From the NCBI GenBank assembly GCA_025765595.1, contig JAIVFH010000058.1:124001-188000 (forward strand): a stretch of 64,000 nt of DNA, written 5' to 3'. The notes under the pieces were generated by a model, which saw only the letters and a list, made by a program, of their open reading frames with translations, was not told the DNA's origin and ran no database searches. Both the position numbers and the translations under genes were made by a program. Shown in pieces: positions 21,021 to 32,409 of the stretch (positions within the stretch are counted from its first letter, which is position 1; the number at the start of each line of letters is the position of its first letter). The DNA comes from Obelidium mucronatum (taxonomy: Eukaryota; Chytridiomycota; Chytridiomycetes; Chytridiales; Chytriomycetaceae).

Positions 21021-22040
21021 TATATTAGAGTACACATTGTGTCAATTTAACAAAACTATTATGTTTATTATAGTTTGCATACAATTTAGTTCACTAGATA
21101 AAGTTAGGATGTTGTGTGTATGGATTAAGAGCCTCTTTTCATGTGTACACACATGAGATTTATTGACAACCACACGTCATAGTAACTGTCATTTATACCC
21201 TAAAAAAGAAAACAAAAGCTCTGCATAATGCAGTCTGTGTTGGACCCTGCGTCTTCAGGTCCTTTGGTCTGCACTGGAGGTGAGTTGTAATACATATCTG
21301 GGAACTATCAGTTGTTTATTATTAGAGCTTACACCTCCTTTTAAACCCTGATTCAGGTTGTTTCACTTTTATATTCCATTTTGTCCCCTTTTCCCACCTC
21401 GCGTCTTGATTACTAATACACTTGTCTCCAGTGGTTTACGGTTACAAAGATGGAACTGAAGCTTGGGTAGACTTAGAGTATTCTTGTGTTTTCTTACGTA
21501 ATAACCTTGACGTTGATGTGTCTCGAATTCTAAGCTTGTATATCAATAAAGGTTATCTACCTTCAACAGTCTGGATTTCATTCATACAGCCACTTAGAAA
21601 AGGGACAAACGCTGGAAATTGCTCTCAACTTCTTCTTACAACAAATGTCTGTGACAACCAGAATGCACTGCCCATCCTCAATTTTTACCTAACAACACCC
21701 TGCACAGCCTGTGGAATCTTCGTCTTCATGCACTGGTGTCAAAAGAAGGCAGGCGCCAATGAAGACAGACTGCCAGAAAACAAAGCAATGGCCTTGCTGT
21801 TGCTTCTTCTGGCTTCAGCATGCAAACCAACCAATCTACAGCAAATTTAAATGGGCTCAATGGACCAAAGAGACTGCCAAAGGGGGGAAAATATGAGTTG
21901 AACAAGAGGAGGACATCTACATCAACTCTGAAATTGGTGAAGAACTTAATGCCAAGTTAATGCCAATAAATGGAATTATTTTCATTTTATAAGACTCTTG
22001 AAATTTTATAGATGCTTGCAGTGATGGTTGTCTTACTTTG
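21021..22040 (+). other. Unassigned region with one short ORF
   Basis: A plus-strand ORF at 21422-21850 begins near VVYGYKDGTEAWVDLEYSCV and is followed by a hydrophobic, Leu-rich end. It lies just upstream of the tyrosine-recombinase remnant on the same strand and may be part of the same decayed element. No domain was recognised. Confidence 0.25.
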
Positions 22041-22950
22041 ACCATTTCCATCTGACTATTATTGAAACAACAAATCTGAGACAACTTTTCTCACTAAAAC
22101 CTACATATGTTGCTGATAGATGCCATGGTGAAGTGCTGAGGGCGTGGTTTGTAAGTTCTGCACTCTTGTTGGAGCAACTGTATCATTTTTGCTCCAGAGA
22201 AAAAAGAGAGGGAATCCTGACTTATCCCATTCATTGTCAAGTTAAAGCAAAACTCTTTTCAAATTCATGCCCCTCTTGGATTTCTTGGCCTTGCACAGAC
22301 TCGCCAAATTCTTGGACTATGATGATCCCAGCATGGTATGCCCCTGGAAACGCATTAAACTCTCCTCGACACTCTACTGATTGCCAACAGAACAGAATTC
22401 ATTTCATATGGCCTACGTGTCCATAAGCCTGATCAGAGAGGAAAAGGTCTCACAGTAGTGGGAAGCCTGGGGTTGCTGTTTGTGGATGAAGCATTGACCC
22501 CATTGCCATTGCAAAAGTTAACATCGCATCTCAAGCTTTAAAACACTCCCTGGACTTTGACGTCCTTCTACTCAAAGAAAATGGCTTTATTCCGACCAGA
22601 TCTTGGCTCCTTTTAATTTTGAGTGGTCTTCTTGGCCTTCAAGCGGGAGGCGCTAAATACCTGGCCCTTCAGGGTTGCTCCACAAACACTATCAAAGTTC
22701 AAAGTCATTGGTCTTCTGAAGCTTGGGAACTCTACATTAGAGAGTTCCCCGCCTTGCAAAGAGTGCTGGCCACAAAACCTCTGTCCATGAACGCTCTTAT
22801 CACCATTGGTCTATTGCCCTCAGCTTCTCCAAATCTTCTTGTCTTCCTGTTTTGGCTGCACAACTTTAGGGCTGTCAATGCTGTGGGTGCTTCACGCCTA
22901 CACATGTTCAGTTTCTATGTGTTGTTAGCCAATAAAGGCTTAAAACCCTA
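22041..22950 (+). pseudogene. Tyrosine recombinase remnant (DIRS/Crypton type)
   Basis: Plus-strand frames read, in order, LLDFLALHRLAKFLDYDDPS, then a frame change, RTEFISYGLRVHKPDQRGKG (matching the basic region before the catalytic Lys-like segment of retroelement recombinases), stop codons near 22540, and LQAGGAKYLALQGCSTNTIK followed by WSSEAWELYIREFPALQ. The last block aligns with the H-x-L-R-x-GGA ... GRWSS..A...YIR signature of DIRS/Crypton-type tyrosine recombinases. The catalytic Arg of that signature reads Gln here and the Gly-Arg before WSS reads Ser-His. Together with the stops and frame changes this marks a dead copy. No reverse transcriptase was found beside it, so DIRS versus Crypton is open. 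Confidence 0.6.
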
Positions 22951-22960
22951 ACCCTAAACC
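22943..22960 (+). repeat. Short telomere-like CCCTAA tract
   Basis: About two and a half CCCTAA units (AAACCCTAACCCTAAACC) directly follow the recombinase remnant. The unit equals the common fungal telomere repeat, but so few copies may be chance or a repaired break. Confidence 0.4.
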
Positions 22961-23832
22961 TTATTATCGCTTCATTGCCCTCACCACAACAACATCACAA
23001 GAAAGCATGTGTCACTCAAGCGTCTAAGATGAAGCTCTTTGATGGTATGGTAAAAAGATGGATGTCAAGATGCAAATATATGCCTAGAATTTGTTCACTA
23101 TCATTTTGAAATGACTCAGAAAAGAAAACTATTATGAAACAGTTTGCTTGTATGCACAAGCAGCAGCAGGGCTTGTAGCGGTTGGGTTTCCCATGTTTCA
23201 TTGTAGCCATTGCACATAAAAGCAGTTTTATTCTGTTGAAAACTTAGTATTTATCTTGCTCATCATTTCTGTTCCAATCAAAAAAAAATCAAAAAAAAAA
23301 ACGTGTTGAGTAAAAATAGCCGCTGGCAACACAAAGAATGCTCAAACACCTCCAGCAAGCTGCTAAACAAAGTGTCAGGATTTGCCTGCGCTAATCCAAC
23401 GTTGTGTTCTTAAATAAAGTAAAAGAGCGTGTTTATTGTTTACAAAACACGGGGTCGAAAGTTTCTCTGAAACATCGCAAGTAGACCGACAAACCCCTCC
23501 CTTTCCCGGACAATCGAAGTCATTGTCTGGTCTTATCGCCAAAGGTTGATCTTGAACAAATGCCGCTAATGGATTCCAACACAAAGAAAGAAAGCCGCAA
23601 TCACTGGCACATTGTGATAAGTCAACAACCAACTCGTGATCCACTCTCTTCTAGTTGATATTGCTAACCTTGGTTAAAATGATTGGCAGGGGATCACAAC
23701 AAACCAAAACAGCCAATAGCAATTTCAAAAATGCTGGCAATGGTGGCAATGGTCTTCAAGAAATTGCGGAAGTGACCTGGCCATTGCTGGCAACAGTCAA
23801 TCTTCTGCTGGCAATCACTTTTCTGCCGCTAC
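22961..23832. other. Region left of the Copia element, no clear gene
   Basis: Contains two A-runs near 23281-23300. A plus-strand open stretch (23655-23832) reads MILLTLVKMIGRGSQQTK with Asn/Gly-rich continuation and runs into the LTR, so a small coding sequence could have been broken by the insertion. No similarity was recognised. Confidence 0.3.
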
Positions 23833-24161
23833 GGTCAGATAGCACAATTTCTGTTGGAAAAAGCTTCTTTGCATTTCTATCAGATTCCCCGTTATCAGGA
23901 AAACTGGTATCAGGAATGTATCTTTCTTTTATTCTTCTGAACTAACGCACATCACATAAAATAGTAACTTGACCTCACACAATCACTTCCAAACGTATAA
24001 CCGTTGCCTGCTAACCATAACTCATTGATCGCATGCTATAGGTGTTTGGAATATAGATTGGTGGTTTCGCGTGTTTCAGTATTGAATAAAATACACTTTT
24101 ATTATCAGCTATAAATGCTTAAATTGACTTAGAGATTAGTCGCGCCTAGCGCACTTTGATA
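23833..24161 (-). repeat. 3' LTR of the Copia element
   Basis: The left copy of the 329-bp LTR is the 3' LTR because the element reads on the minus strand. On its right is the polypurine tract (minus strand GAGAGGGGG) that primes plus-strand DNA synthesis. It differs from the right copy by two substitutions that I can see. Confidence 0.9.
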
Positions 24162-24365
24162 CCCCCTCTCAATTTGAGCATGATCAAGTTGATAATTCCT
24201 TATTTTTGAGAAATTTCAAGAATCTATTAATCTGTAGGTAAGTACCAGTGAACCATCACACCGTGCGCGTTTTGGAATCGAACCAAACAATACTTCAATA
24301 TAGAAAAAAATTATATAAGTATTAGAACTTAAAATAACCGGAAACTATATATCCTACTTTATTAT

Positions 24366-26725
24366 TTATTTTAATTCAGACAATCTAAGCATTCCCATCA
24401 GACTAACAAGTTTCTTGTGTTGGGGAGCTGGCAGTGCCTTTGTCAAAATATCCGCAATCATCAACTCAGTTGGACAATAAACCAATTTTACCAATTTGGA
24501 ATCAATGTGCTCTCGAATAAAATGCGTTTTGATTTCCATGTGTTTTATCCGAGCGTGATGAACAGGATTCGCAGCAATTGCTATGACTGATTGATTATCC
24601 TGGTGAGTAACCATTGGATCCTTCACGTCAAACCCAATTTCTTCCAGGAAATGCTTCATCCATATTGCTTCCTTAATTCCTTCTACCAATGCTAATACCT
24701 CCGCTTCAGTGGACGATAGTGCTGTAGTAGGTTGTTTCTTTGAATACCAGACAACTGGGCATCCAAAAACAAAGAACACATATCCGCTACGCGATTTTGA
24801 ATCCGTCTCCATTCCATAACTCGCGTCAGTTAACAGCTCCGGTTCCATTCCCTCAGGTATTTCCATCGGGCGCATCGCTTTTAATGCGTCTTCATCACTG
24901 GCGTACACTACTATTTCTTCGGCAGCTCCATTTTTGTAGAACAGACCCAAGTCGTAAGTACCTCGTAGATATTTTAATACCCGATTGATCACTCTCATCT
25001 CTTCCACTGTAGGTTTCTGTTGAAACTGGCCTAGAGTAGAGACTGCGTTTGAGACGTCAGGTCTTGTGTTTACTGACAAATACAGAAGTTTTGCAACTTT
25101 GGAGCGATACTCTTCGTGTTCGTCAGGGCTCAATAGCTTTTGATTTGGATCGTGTTTCCAGTCAGTGGCCATAGGAGTTTCATATTCCTTTGAATCCAAA
25201 TCCCAAAACCCGTATTCCTTCAGCAACTGAATAGTGTAGTTGACCTGTCCAAACCAGATTCCTTCTTTCCGTCTTTCAACTTGAATTTTCAGAATCCATT
25301 GAGCAGCACCCAGGTCCTTGATGTTGAATGTTTTCTTGATGTTCTCCTTAACCTGATTTATCACATCTTGTGAATCGCACACGATTAGGATATCATCCAC
25401 ATAACAGACAACAATTATCAATCTCCCGCTTGCTTTGTCAACTTTCACAAAGGTACATGAGTCGGATTTCAGTTGAGTAAACCCGTCTTTCACAAAGTAT
25501 TCTCTCAACACATGAAACCATTCACGTCCAGCTTGGTGTAATCCGTAGAGCGATTTCAGCAGTTTTCCGACCAGCGGCTCCCCACTTTCGTCCGTCTCTT
25601 CGAATAATTTTGGGAGTTTCATGTAGTTTGTTTCAGTCAGGTTTCCATATAGGAAGGCTGTGTTGACGTCGATTTGGTCTATCCGAAGCCCCAGCATAGC
25701 ACTCATCACGAGGAGTATTCGGATTACTTTTCCTTTTACGACAGGTGAGTGGGTTTCCAGATAATCGCGTCCTTCCACTTGGCTACTCCCAACTGCTACT
25801 AGTCTTGCTTTGAATCTCGTAATGAATCCAAGTGGGTCAATTTTGTAGTCGTAAACCCATTTCGAGGAAATTGCTTTCCTTCCGGTGGGTAGTTGGGTTT
25901 TCTCATAGACATTGTGGTTTGTCAGAGATTCCATTTCTAGAAGCATCGCTCGCAGGAAATACTTGTAGAATTTTCCTTCGATAGCTTCCCGAACTGATTT
26001 CGGTACTGGTGGAGCATCCGAGATATGAATTTTCTCTGATGATTCGGCTTTGTCCACCGCGTCCGCCCAGTTGACGCTCAACTTAGGTTTCCCTGATCTT
26101 TTTGTTGCTCTTTTCGCAGCTTCCCGAATCCACTGAAATTCTGGATCGTCTTCGGCAGCATCAACAGCATCCCAGCTTATTGGTTCCGTTGTATGACTTG
26201 CTTTGTTGATGCGGTGGAGTTTTGCATCCATTGCAGCTAACTTAGCTTCATACTTCCGTTCCATCTTCACCTTTAGCTTCTCCACCATTTTTTCTGCATT
26301 TCGATGCATTTTCCTTCCGGATGCCACTCCTTTGTAGTGCGGGATGGCCATTGTCGTATACGCGCTCAAAAGGGTGTGGCCTTCGCAGAATATTTCTGCT
26401 GCCCGTTTTCCTAATCGCAAGTCTACTTCCTCATCAGAGATGTCTGTAGTCCAACCGTGTATTTCTGCTGGATCTTCCAGTGGAGTTTTCAGTACATCGG
26501 TTTTTTCGGATTCCATAGCTTCCATCATGTTCATGACTTGCTGGATTTCCTCAAGTTGTTGGAGCAATTCAGCCAACTCTTTCCCTTCCTCAACTTCATT
26601 CAATTGTCCCCCCCTCACAATCTTTGCTTTTCTTTCTCGAAGATTGTATCTGTTTAGGTGGTTCTCAGTTGGTTCTTCTCTGGATTGGTCTTTCATTCCC
26701 AAATCCTCTGGTTCGTCCCCGTCTT
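24366..26725 (-). CDS. Copia pol: reverse transcriptase and RNase H
   Basis: Copies the element's RNA into DNA. The frame is open for 778 codons. It contains a charged linker with RYNLRERK, then the RT region (AISSKWVYDYKIDPLGFITR, the first catalytic Asp region RIDQIDVNTAFLYGNL, GLHQAGREWF and the catalytic YVDDILIV box), then the connection (NIKDLGAAQWILKIQVERR) and RNase H with DASYGMETDSKSRSGYVFF and LSSTEAEVLAL. It ends at a stop beside the polypurine tract. The start given is the probable acceptor of a 65-nt intron. No frameshift is visible inside the domain. Confidence 0.92.
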
Positions 26726-26947
26726 CTATTGTTTATAAAGTTTAGCATATCTCCTTTATATTTATAATGAGACTAGTTTTGTACCATTACCATTTCCAAC
26801 AGAATCGTCATGGGTTGGTGTCTGGTCTAATTCTGATTCTGGTGTGTCATCGAGTAAAACCAGGTATTCTAAAATTAGATTATATTGATGTATAGTTTAG
26901 TATATTCTATTTTTCGGGGATTTTGGGTATACTTGATCAGAGCTTAC
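26726..26947 (-). other. Two intron-like segments and a 78-nt exon inside Copia pol
   Basis: Between integrase and RT the pol frame is interrupted by stops, but two GT...AG segments restore it: 26869-26947 (79 nt, GTAAGC...TTTTAG) and 26726-26790 (65 nt, GTAATG...CAATAG), both phase 1. The 78-nt piece between them (26791-26868) reads EYLVLLDDTPESELDQTP and continues in frame on both sides. The donor, acceptor and length fit host introns. The alternative is coincidental decay of a linker region. Confidence 0.6.
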
Positions 26948-28085
26948 CCTCATCTCCTTGTCCACTTAGAGTTATTTCTCCTTCAATTACTAAGTCATCC
27001 AGTGCGGGATCTGACAAGTCAGCAATCGCTGGCGGCTCATATTCAGACTCTGAATCCTGCATCCCCATCTCTTCCTCATCCTCAATTGTATGACTCCACT
27101 CTGGGTCATCCTCGCGAATGTTGAGGTCCACAAAAGGGTTGAGATGGTTTGGTTTCAATGATATTCCTGGAAGGATTGTATCGAAGCATCGTACATGTAA
27201 CTCCTCATGTACACTCTTTGTGCGGTACTTATAGACTAAACTCATCCCATTCTCCGCGTATCCCAAAAATATTCCCAATTCGGATTTATGCCCCTTTTTG
27301 ATTCCGATTTTGGTCCTGATTTTCTTTTCGACAAAGATGGCAGCCAGGCACCCGAACGTGTATAGCCTTTTCAATCGTTTTTCATCAGGTATTTTTCCTT
27401 TCATGATCTCGATTGGTGTTTCGCCAGTTTCGCTGTGGACCAGATGTTGCCCCACATGGTTTGAATAGGTAAGCGCAAAGACAAAGAACTTGAGGCTCAG
27501 TCCAGCACCGTATAGGAATTTGAAAGCTCGCTCTCTCGAAATACCGAGTGGTCGTTCAACTCCCCCATTCATCGATTGAGTATTTGCTGGCGAGTATGAG
27601 AGTTGGATTGTATTTGGCTCATGGCTTGCACAGTAATCCTCAATTTCTTGACACTTTAATTCTCCCCGATCTCCCGCTAACCTCACTATTGTTTGGTTAT
27701 ATACTACTTCTACAGTTTTGCAGTGTCTGATGTAGAGCGCTGGGAAATCAGACTTTTTTGTCATGAATAAAATCCAGTCGTAGTGAGAATGTCTGCAATG
27801 GACGTACGCATAATACCGAGCTCCATTGTATCCAATACATGGAAGTTCCACTATGTCATTCTGTAGTGTGTGAAGTGGATATGGGGCTCTTTCAGCGCGT
27901 ACCCTGGTCGACAATCTCTTTGCCTCGATTACTTTACACGGGACACAATTCTTTTGGTCCTTTGAGAAATCGAAATGAATTCCAGCTTTCTTTAGCGTTG
28001 CTTTAATCTTTTCGATTCCTGCCTGTCCCAATTTGACGTGCCAATCCGTATAATTATGACATTCTTTTCGAAATTCCCTTCGCAA
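26948..28085 (-). CDS. Copia pol: integrase
   Basis: Inserts the DNA copy into the genome. The N-terminal zinc-binding region is visible as WHVKLGQAGIEKI ... CVPCK. The catalytic core shows LQNDIVELP (first Asp), LAGDRGELKC (second Asp) and MNGGVERPLGISRERA (Glu), followed by the Copia-typical GCLAAIFVEKK and KSELGIFLGYAENG strand. The acidic C-terminal tail leads into the first intron-like gap. The upstream protease frame ends by frameshift in an A/G-rich run near 28080, so this frame has no certain start codon of its own. Confidence 0.88.
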
Positions 28086-28698
28086 GTTGAACCTTTTCTT
28101 TTGGTTCTTGTTTCATCTCATTTGAAGAGTTCTCATTGATGTCCAAGTAGTACAGGTTTCCTACTCTAGAACCAATTTTAATGGCCTGGTTTGTTTTCTT
28201 TAGGAACAGATAGGCAGAGTCTTGGTCAAAGGCTACCAAGTCGTCCGTGTTTCTCAGGAGATGCGTAATTGAAATTAACGCATCTGCTAGTTTTGGTACG
28301 TATAGCGCTCCATCGTATCTTTTCTCCAGTTCACCAAACTTTAGGACTATTGTTCCTCTTCCTTCGATTTCGATTGGGGAGTCATCGCCCAGGAATACAA
28401 ATTCCCCAGTAGTCCATTCGAACATTTCGGAATCGAATAATTGTAATAGGTGGGACATTATAGCGGTGCATCCAGAGTCCAACACTCCTTTTATTTTGTT
28501 GGCGACCTTCAACCCGCGTCCAATACAGACTTGTTTCCCACTCATAAAATCTCCAAATAAACTTGAGAGTTCATTAATCTTGTTTAGAAGATTTTCCGGA
28601 TTGGGCAGTTCGTTGGCGAATTTCCTTGAATAAGAATTTGTTTGAGTGACTGCAAGTACTTCTTGAGTTGGTGTACTAACAGCAATAGCCTCATTCAA
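28086..28698 (-). CDS. Copia pol: aspartic protease
   Basis: Cleaves the polyprotein. The catalytic motif is GVLDSGCTAIMSHL. Downstream are LGDDSPIEIEGRGTIVLKFG and ALYVPKLADALISI, as in Copia proteases. It is joined to gag by a frame change just before LNEAIAVSTPTQEVL; this may be a programmed shift or a mutation. It leaves the integrase frame again near 28080. Confidence 0.85.
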
Positions 28699-29360
28699 GT
28701 TCTCGTAGACCTTCGTCTTGGAGTCAGTCCCTTTTTGTTGTTTGCACCAATCGCCTTTTTCGCAGTAGGTTTGGATCCAACGGCTTGCTGAGGTGGTTCG
28801 CGAGCAATCTTGTACTTAGTACCGTTTGTCACCACGTGTTCCATTGCCTTGGCAAGTAGTTCCGTTTTCCCAGCTGCAACCAAGTTCTTATAGTCAAAGC
28901 AGTTCTTAGTCGCGTGATTCGTCATTCCAGGGCAGAGGACACATTCCAACTTCGCCTTTTTGTTTGCGGTTGAGGATTCTCCTTGGTCTTCGAATTTTTG
29001 CTTAAACTGTTGAGCTTTAGCAGCTTTGTCTTCGCCCATTGACTTTGGTTGTTTTGATTCGCCTTCGCCCTTGATCTCAGTCAACGTCAAGAGGTGGGTC
29101 AATTCTTCCACCAGTTCCATCGCGTCCTTGAAGGCAATGCTTCCTTCGTTTTCCAATTTGGTTTTCAAAGGTTGTAGTCTGGTGGCTCTCAGGTCAACTG
29201 GACGCTCTGGAACTTCAGGTACTATGAACCTGGAGTCCAAACTGGTGCTATGTCCAGTGCGTTCAAGATATTCAACAATATCATCTAATCTCTCAGTGAA
29301 TGAGACCAGATTGATTGTTGTTAGATTTGGTGGGCGCTGTACGCCCTTGGTTTCAGACAT
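28695..29360 (-). CDS. Copia gag
   Basis: Structural protein that packages the RNA. 221 codons from an ATG just inside the right LTR. Mostly helical with charged linkers, and a single zinc-knuckle-like CVLCPGMTNHATKNC (C-x2-C-x5-H-x4-C, one residue longer than the usual spacing). The basic tail ends in RRRSTRT at the gag-pol frame change. Shorter than typical Copia Gag, so the N-terminal part may be reduced. Confidence 0.8.
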   Translation of the reverse strand: MSETKGVQRPPNLTTINLVSFTERLDDIVEYLERTGHSTSLDSRFIVPEVPERPVDLRATRLQPLKTKLENEGSIAFKDAMELVEELTHLLTLTEIKGEGESKQPKSMGEDKAAKAQQFKQKFEDQGESSTANKKAKLECVLCPGMTNHATKNCFDYKNLVAAGKTELLAKAMEHVVTNGTKYKIAREPPQQAVGSKPTAKKAIGANNKKGLTPRRRSTRT

Positions 29361-29386
29361 GCGTTACGTTTGTGTCAGATGTGCAA

Positions 29387-29715
29387 GGTCAGATAGCACA
29401 ATTTCCGTTGGAAAAAGCTTCTTTGCATTTCTATCAGATTCCCCGTTATCAGGAAAACTGGTATCAGGAATGTATCTTTCTTTTATTCTTCTGAACTAAC
29501 GCACATCACATAAAATAGTAACTTGACCTCACACAATCACTTCCAAATGTATAACCGTTGCCTGCTAACCATAACTCATTGATCGCATGCTATAGGTGTT
29601 TGGAATATAGATTGGTGGTTTCGCGTGTTTCAGTATTGAATAAAATACACTTTTATTATCAGCTATAAATGCTTAAATTGACTTAGAGATTAGTCGCGCC
29701 TAGCGCACTTTGATA
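29387..29715 (-). repeat. 5' LTR of the Copia element
   Basis: The right LTR copy, which should hold the promoter. The gag ATG lies 27 bp inside it. The primer-binding site should follow immediately (minus strand TTGCACATCTGACAC), but I do not recognise which tRNA it would match. Confidence 0.9.
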
Positions 29716-29988
29716 GTTCATTGATGTGAAGGATGAATTCAATTGGCTCATAAAGTGTACTATTCACAACTGCACTTCTGAACTACAGATGAGAGTGGAG
29801 GGAATTGAAAAATTAAAACTGCCATCTATACAGAGCTGGAGGGTTTGCTCCTTGGCAAGGTTGGAAACAGCAGAGACATACTTTACATAATCAAGTGAGG
29901 AATTAACCACTAAAAAAAATTGTACTATTCACAAAGGCAAACTTTTTTTTTAGAATACACTGTCAGGTTTTATACAGTAGATTGAAGT
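29716..29988. other. Spacer between Copia and MCM10
   Basis: No gene. It contains a 13-bp direct repeat, TGTACTATTCACA, at about 29756 and 29922, flanking 150 bp that may be a small insertion. The right part is the MCM10 3' flank. Confidence 0.4.
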
Positions 29989-32089
29989 TCATTCTAAATC
30001 AATCTCCACCTCATCCATTCCACCAAACGCCTCTTTTGGAATCTCAAGACCATTCTCAACACAGGCTTTGATTCGGGTTTTGTCCAAAACCAATGGTCCT
30101 GTGTCAACAACCTTTTTCATTGGCGAGTGTGTACAACTGTTTGAGCGACTTTTGAGGTCTTTTGTTGGAGAGGAGGATCCACCGCCGCCTACAATAACAT
30201 CTTTCCCCGTAGTTGGATCAAATCCAAGACGATGAAGGGCATCCTTGTTGAAAACTTTGGAAACATCGGGTTTCTCTGTAACAAGTTTCAACATAGAAAC
30301 TAAAAACAAAACAAATAGCTTTTTTGGATTACGTACTGGCTTCCAAGTTCCGTGCAATTCGGAGATATTTATCGCCGCGAGTTCCTCCTGTTTGAATCTG
30401 CGCTTGCCTAAAACAAGACATTTAAATCAACGAGTTGAAGTGTTGACAAAAAAAACATCACTCAACTGCTCTTTTGTCAATGGGCGCACACCTTTAAAGC
30501 CACCTTCTGCAGGTGCCGACAAGTTTGTCCGCACATCCAGGGACGTGCTCACTTGGAATCCATCATTCAATAAATACGAAGATGCTTGCTCATTCTGCGC
30601 GTGCTCCTTTTTTGGTTTAGTCGGTGAACCAATTTGAGTCGTTCCGGTTCTATGCGCAAGAATTAATCTTATGGGTGATGTCTTCGTCAGGGGTAAAATA
30701 AGAACAAACCCGCCAGAAAATTCAGATCTTGCATGCTTTCGTTTCTTGAACAACATTTCCATGTGATAACTACAGTACCGACCCTTCCGCCTGTAAAACG
30801 AAAAACAGAGGAGTGAATAAAAGTGCCAAAACGCGAGTCTTCTTTCGTTCATCTGATATTACCCGTCGACAATCGTTGTACATTCCTTTGGGTTATTTCC
30901 TTTCGAGACAAACTTGCACTGGCAGCTGTCTAGCGAAGTTCCCAAATGTAACAGCTTTCCCGGATCATCAATATCAATTCCCATCAGGCTCGATTTCTCA
31001 GTCACAGGTAAAATCTTGGGGTTCAAAACACCAATGACTTCCCCAACACCAATTCCGCCAACTCCACCCCACTTTTCAAAAACTCTTCCGAAAAGAAACG
31101 CATTAATTACGATGCTGCTCTTCAAGTCTCCCAAGCGGATTATAACAAAAGGCTTTTGGTTTGTTGAAATTCGAGTTTCCGTTTTTTGGATCACGACAGC
31201 TACTGTGACCCAATCTCCTTGGATGTCGGCATCTGTAAGAGATGGTGAAAGAGACGGAAGTGGGATATATTGTCGTGACTGAAGAAGTTGGATAAATGCG
31301 GCATTTTCCACCTTACGGTTTCTTTACAGAAATTAAGTTAAACCTGGCAACGCAGCGTAATTTTCAAACACCAAAACACCTTAATCTGAGACCAGAGAAA
31401 CATTCTACCGATGAATCTTGTCCATCGCTGTAACGAGGACGGGTATCTGTTGGCTGGTGTGCTGTGGAACTGACGCGATCTCGAAAATTTGATGTCCGAA
31501 CAACATCATCAAGCCCTCCAAACTCAAGTTGGTGTTGCTTGAGACGTTCAACGTATGAAGTATCATGATGATTGGCACTGACTGATGAAAGGGATTCCTC
31601 TTCCCACTTTGGTTTCTTTGGAATAGCGTGATGTGTCATTGACGGCATGGGGGCAGATACCAGGACCCGTGCGGTATGGCTATGGGATTGATGCTGAAGG
31701 TATGCGGTTGCTAGAATCTTTGATGCTGTTGTCGTTGAGTATCGAACGCGACGCTTTGATTCTTCGTCATCTGCTGATGTGTCAGCCAAAAGCAACTTCA
31801 AGAAAGCAAGCACATACGTTGCATCTTGCGTTTCTTCTCGATGCCAATATCGGCAGCCGAGCAAAAAGTCTCTGAAAGTGTTGGAGTCGGTTCATTGCCA
31901 TTGGCTTCTTCGTCGTTCAAGTTGTTGAGTTTGGCTTGCAGTTCTTTGAGCTGGTCTTGCAGCCGTTTCTGCTCCAGCTTCCGTTCGAGGTCGCGGATTT
32001 GAGCCTGCAGTTCGTCTGAATGAATGCAGTCAGTAGTTGCGTTTTTGCCGTTGTCCGAGTAGACCTGTTGTCACTTCTCCAGCAAACAT
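29989..32089 (-). CDS. MCM10: MCM10 replication factor
   Basis: MCM10 activates the CMG helicase and links it to DNA polymerase alpha. The N-terminus (ATG 32087-32089) is a coiled coil (LQAQIRDLERKLEQKRLQDQ), typical for its self-association. The OB fold reads FVIIRLGDLKSSIVINAFLF ... VIGVLNPKIL ... GTSLDSC. The CCCH zinc finger is assembled across an intron: CQCKFVSKGNNPKECTTIVDG joined to RKGRYCSYHME. The C-terminal part has RLGFDPTTGKD, the family RFDP-type motif. Introns that fit in frame include 32016-32064, 31774-31817, 30791-30862 and 30650-30709; three more lie near 31325-31415, 30405-30460 and 30275-30330. The acidic C-terminus ends at 29989. Confidence 0.9.
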
Positions 32090-32409
32090 GTTTGATGTCC
32101 AACAAAAATTCCAACAAAATCAACTCATAATCTCAGATACTCTCTTATAATCACAACTCCAGGTCTAAAGGCTGATCCAATTGCAGACCGGCCACTATTG
32201 CTACTCACTGGCTTCAGCAACGGCAGTGAGACTAATATATTAAAAAACAACCTTTCAAATTCCTCGATCAGTGAAGTGTCTCCTTCCCAACACGTACTGA
32301 ACGAAACCGCAGTCGTAGACTCTCATTTGGCAACCGAAATAATTCGATAATATTCAAATGTCAACAGCATTGATACAGGAATAGGTCGTTTAGAAATTAT
32401 GACGATCAA
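32090..32409. promoter_or_regulatory. Intergenic: MCM10 upstream region and 3' flank of the GT gene
   Basis: 320 bp, moderately AT-rich. It should hold the MCM10 promoter (the gene reads leftward from 32089) and the 3' end of the glycosyltransferase gene. No specific element was recognised. Confidence 0.35.

Larger units (their letters stand above)
23833..29715 (-). mobile_element. Ty1/Copia LTR retrotransposon (5.9 kb)
   Basis: Two 329-bp direct repeats (23833-24161 and 29387-29715) differ at only about two positions, so the insertion is recent. Transcription runs on the minus strand: right LTR, gag, protease, integrase, reverse transcriptase-RNase H, a purine-rich tract (GAGAGGGGG) just before the left LTR. 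Integrase-before-RT order defines Copia. Frame changes occur between gag and protease (about 28690) and between protease and integrase (about 28080), plus two intron-like gaps in pol. No 5-bp target duplication is evident: flanks are GCTAC on the left and GTTCA on the right. Confidence 0.93.
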
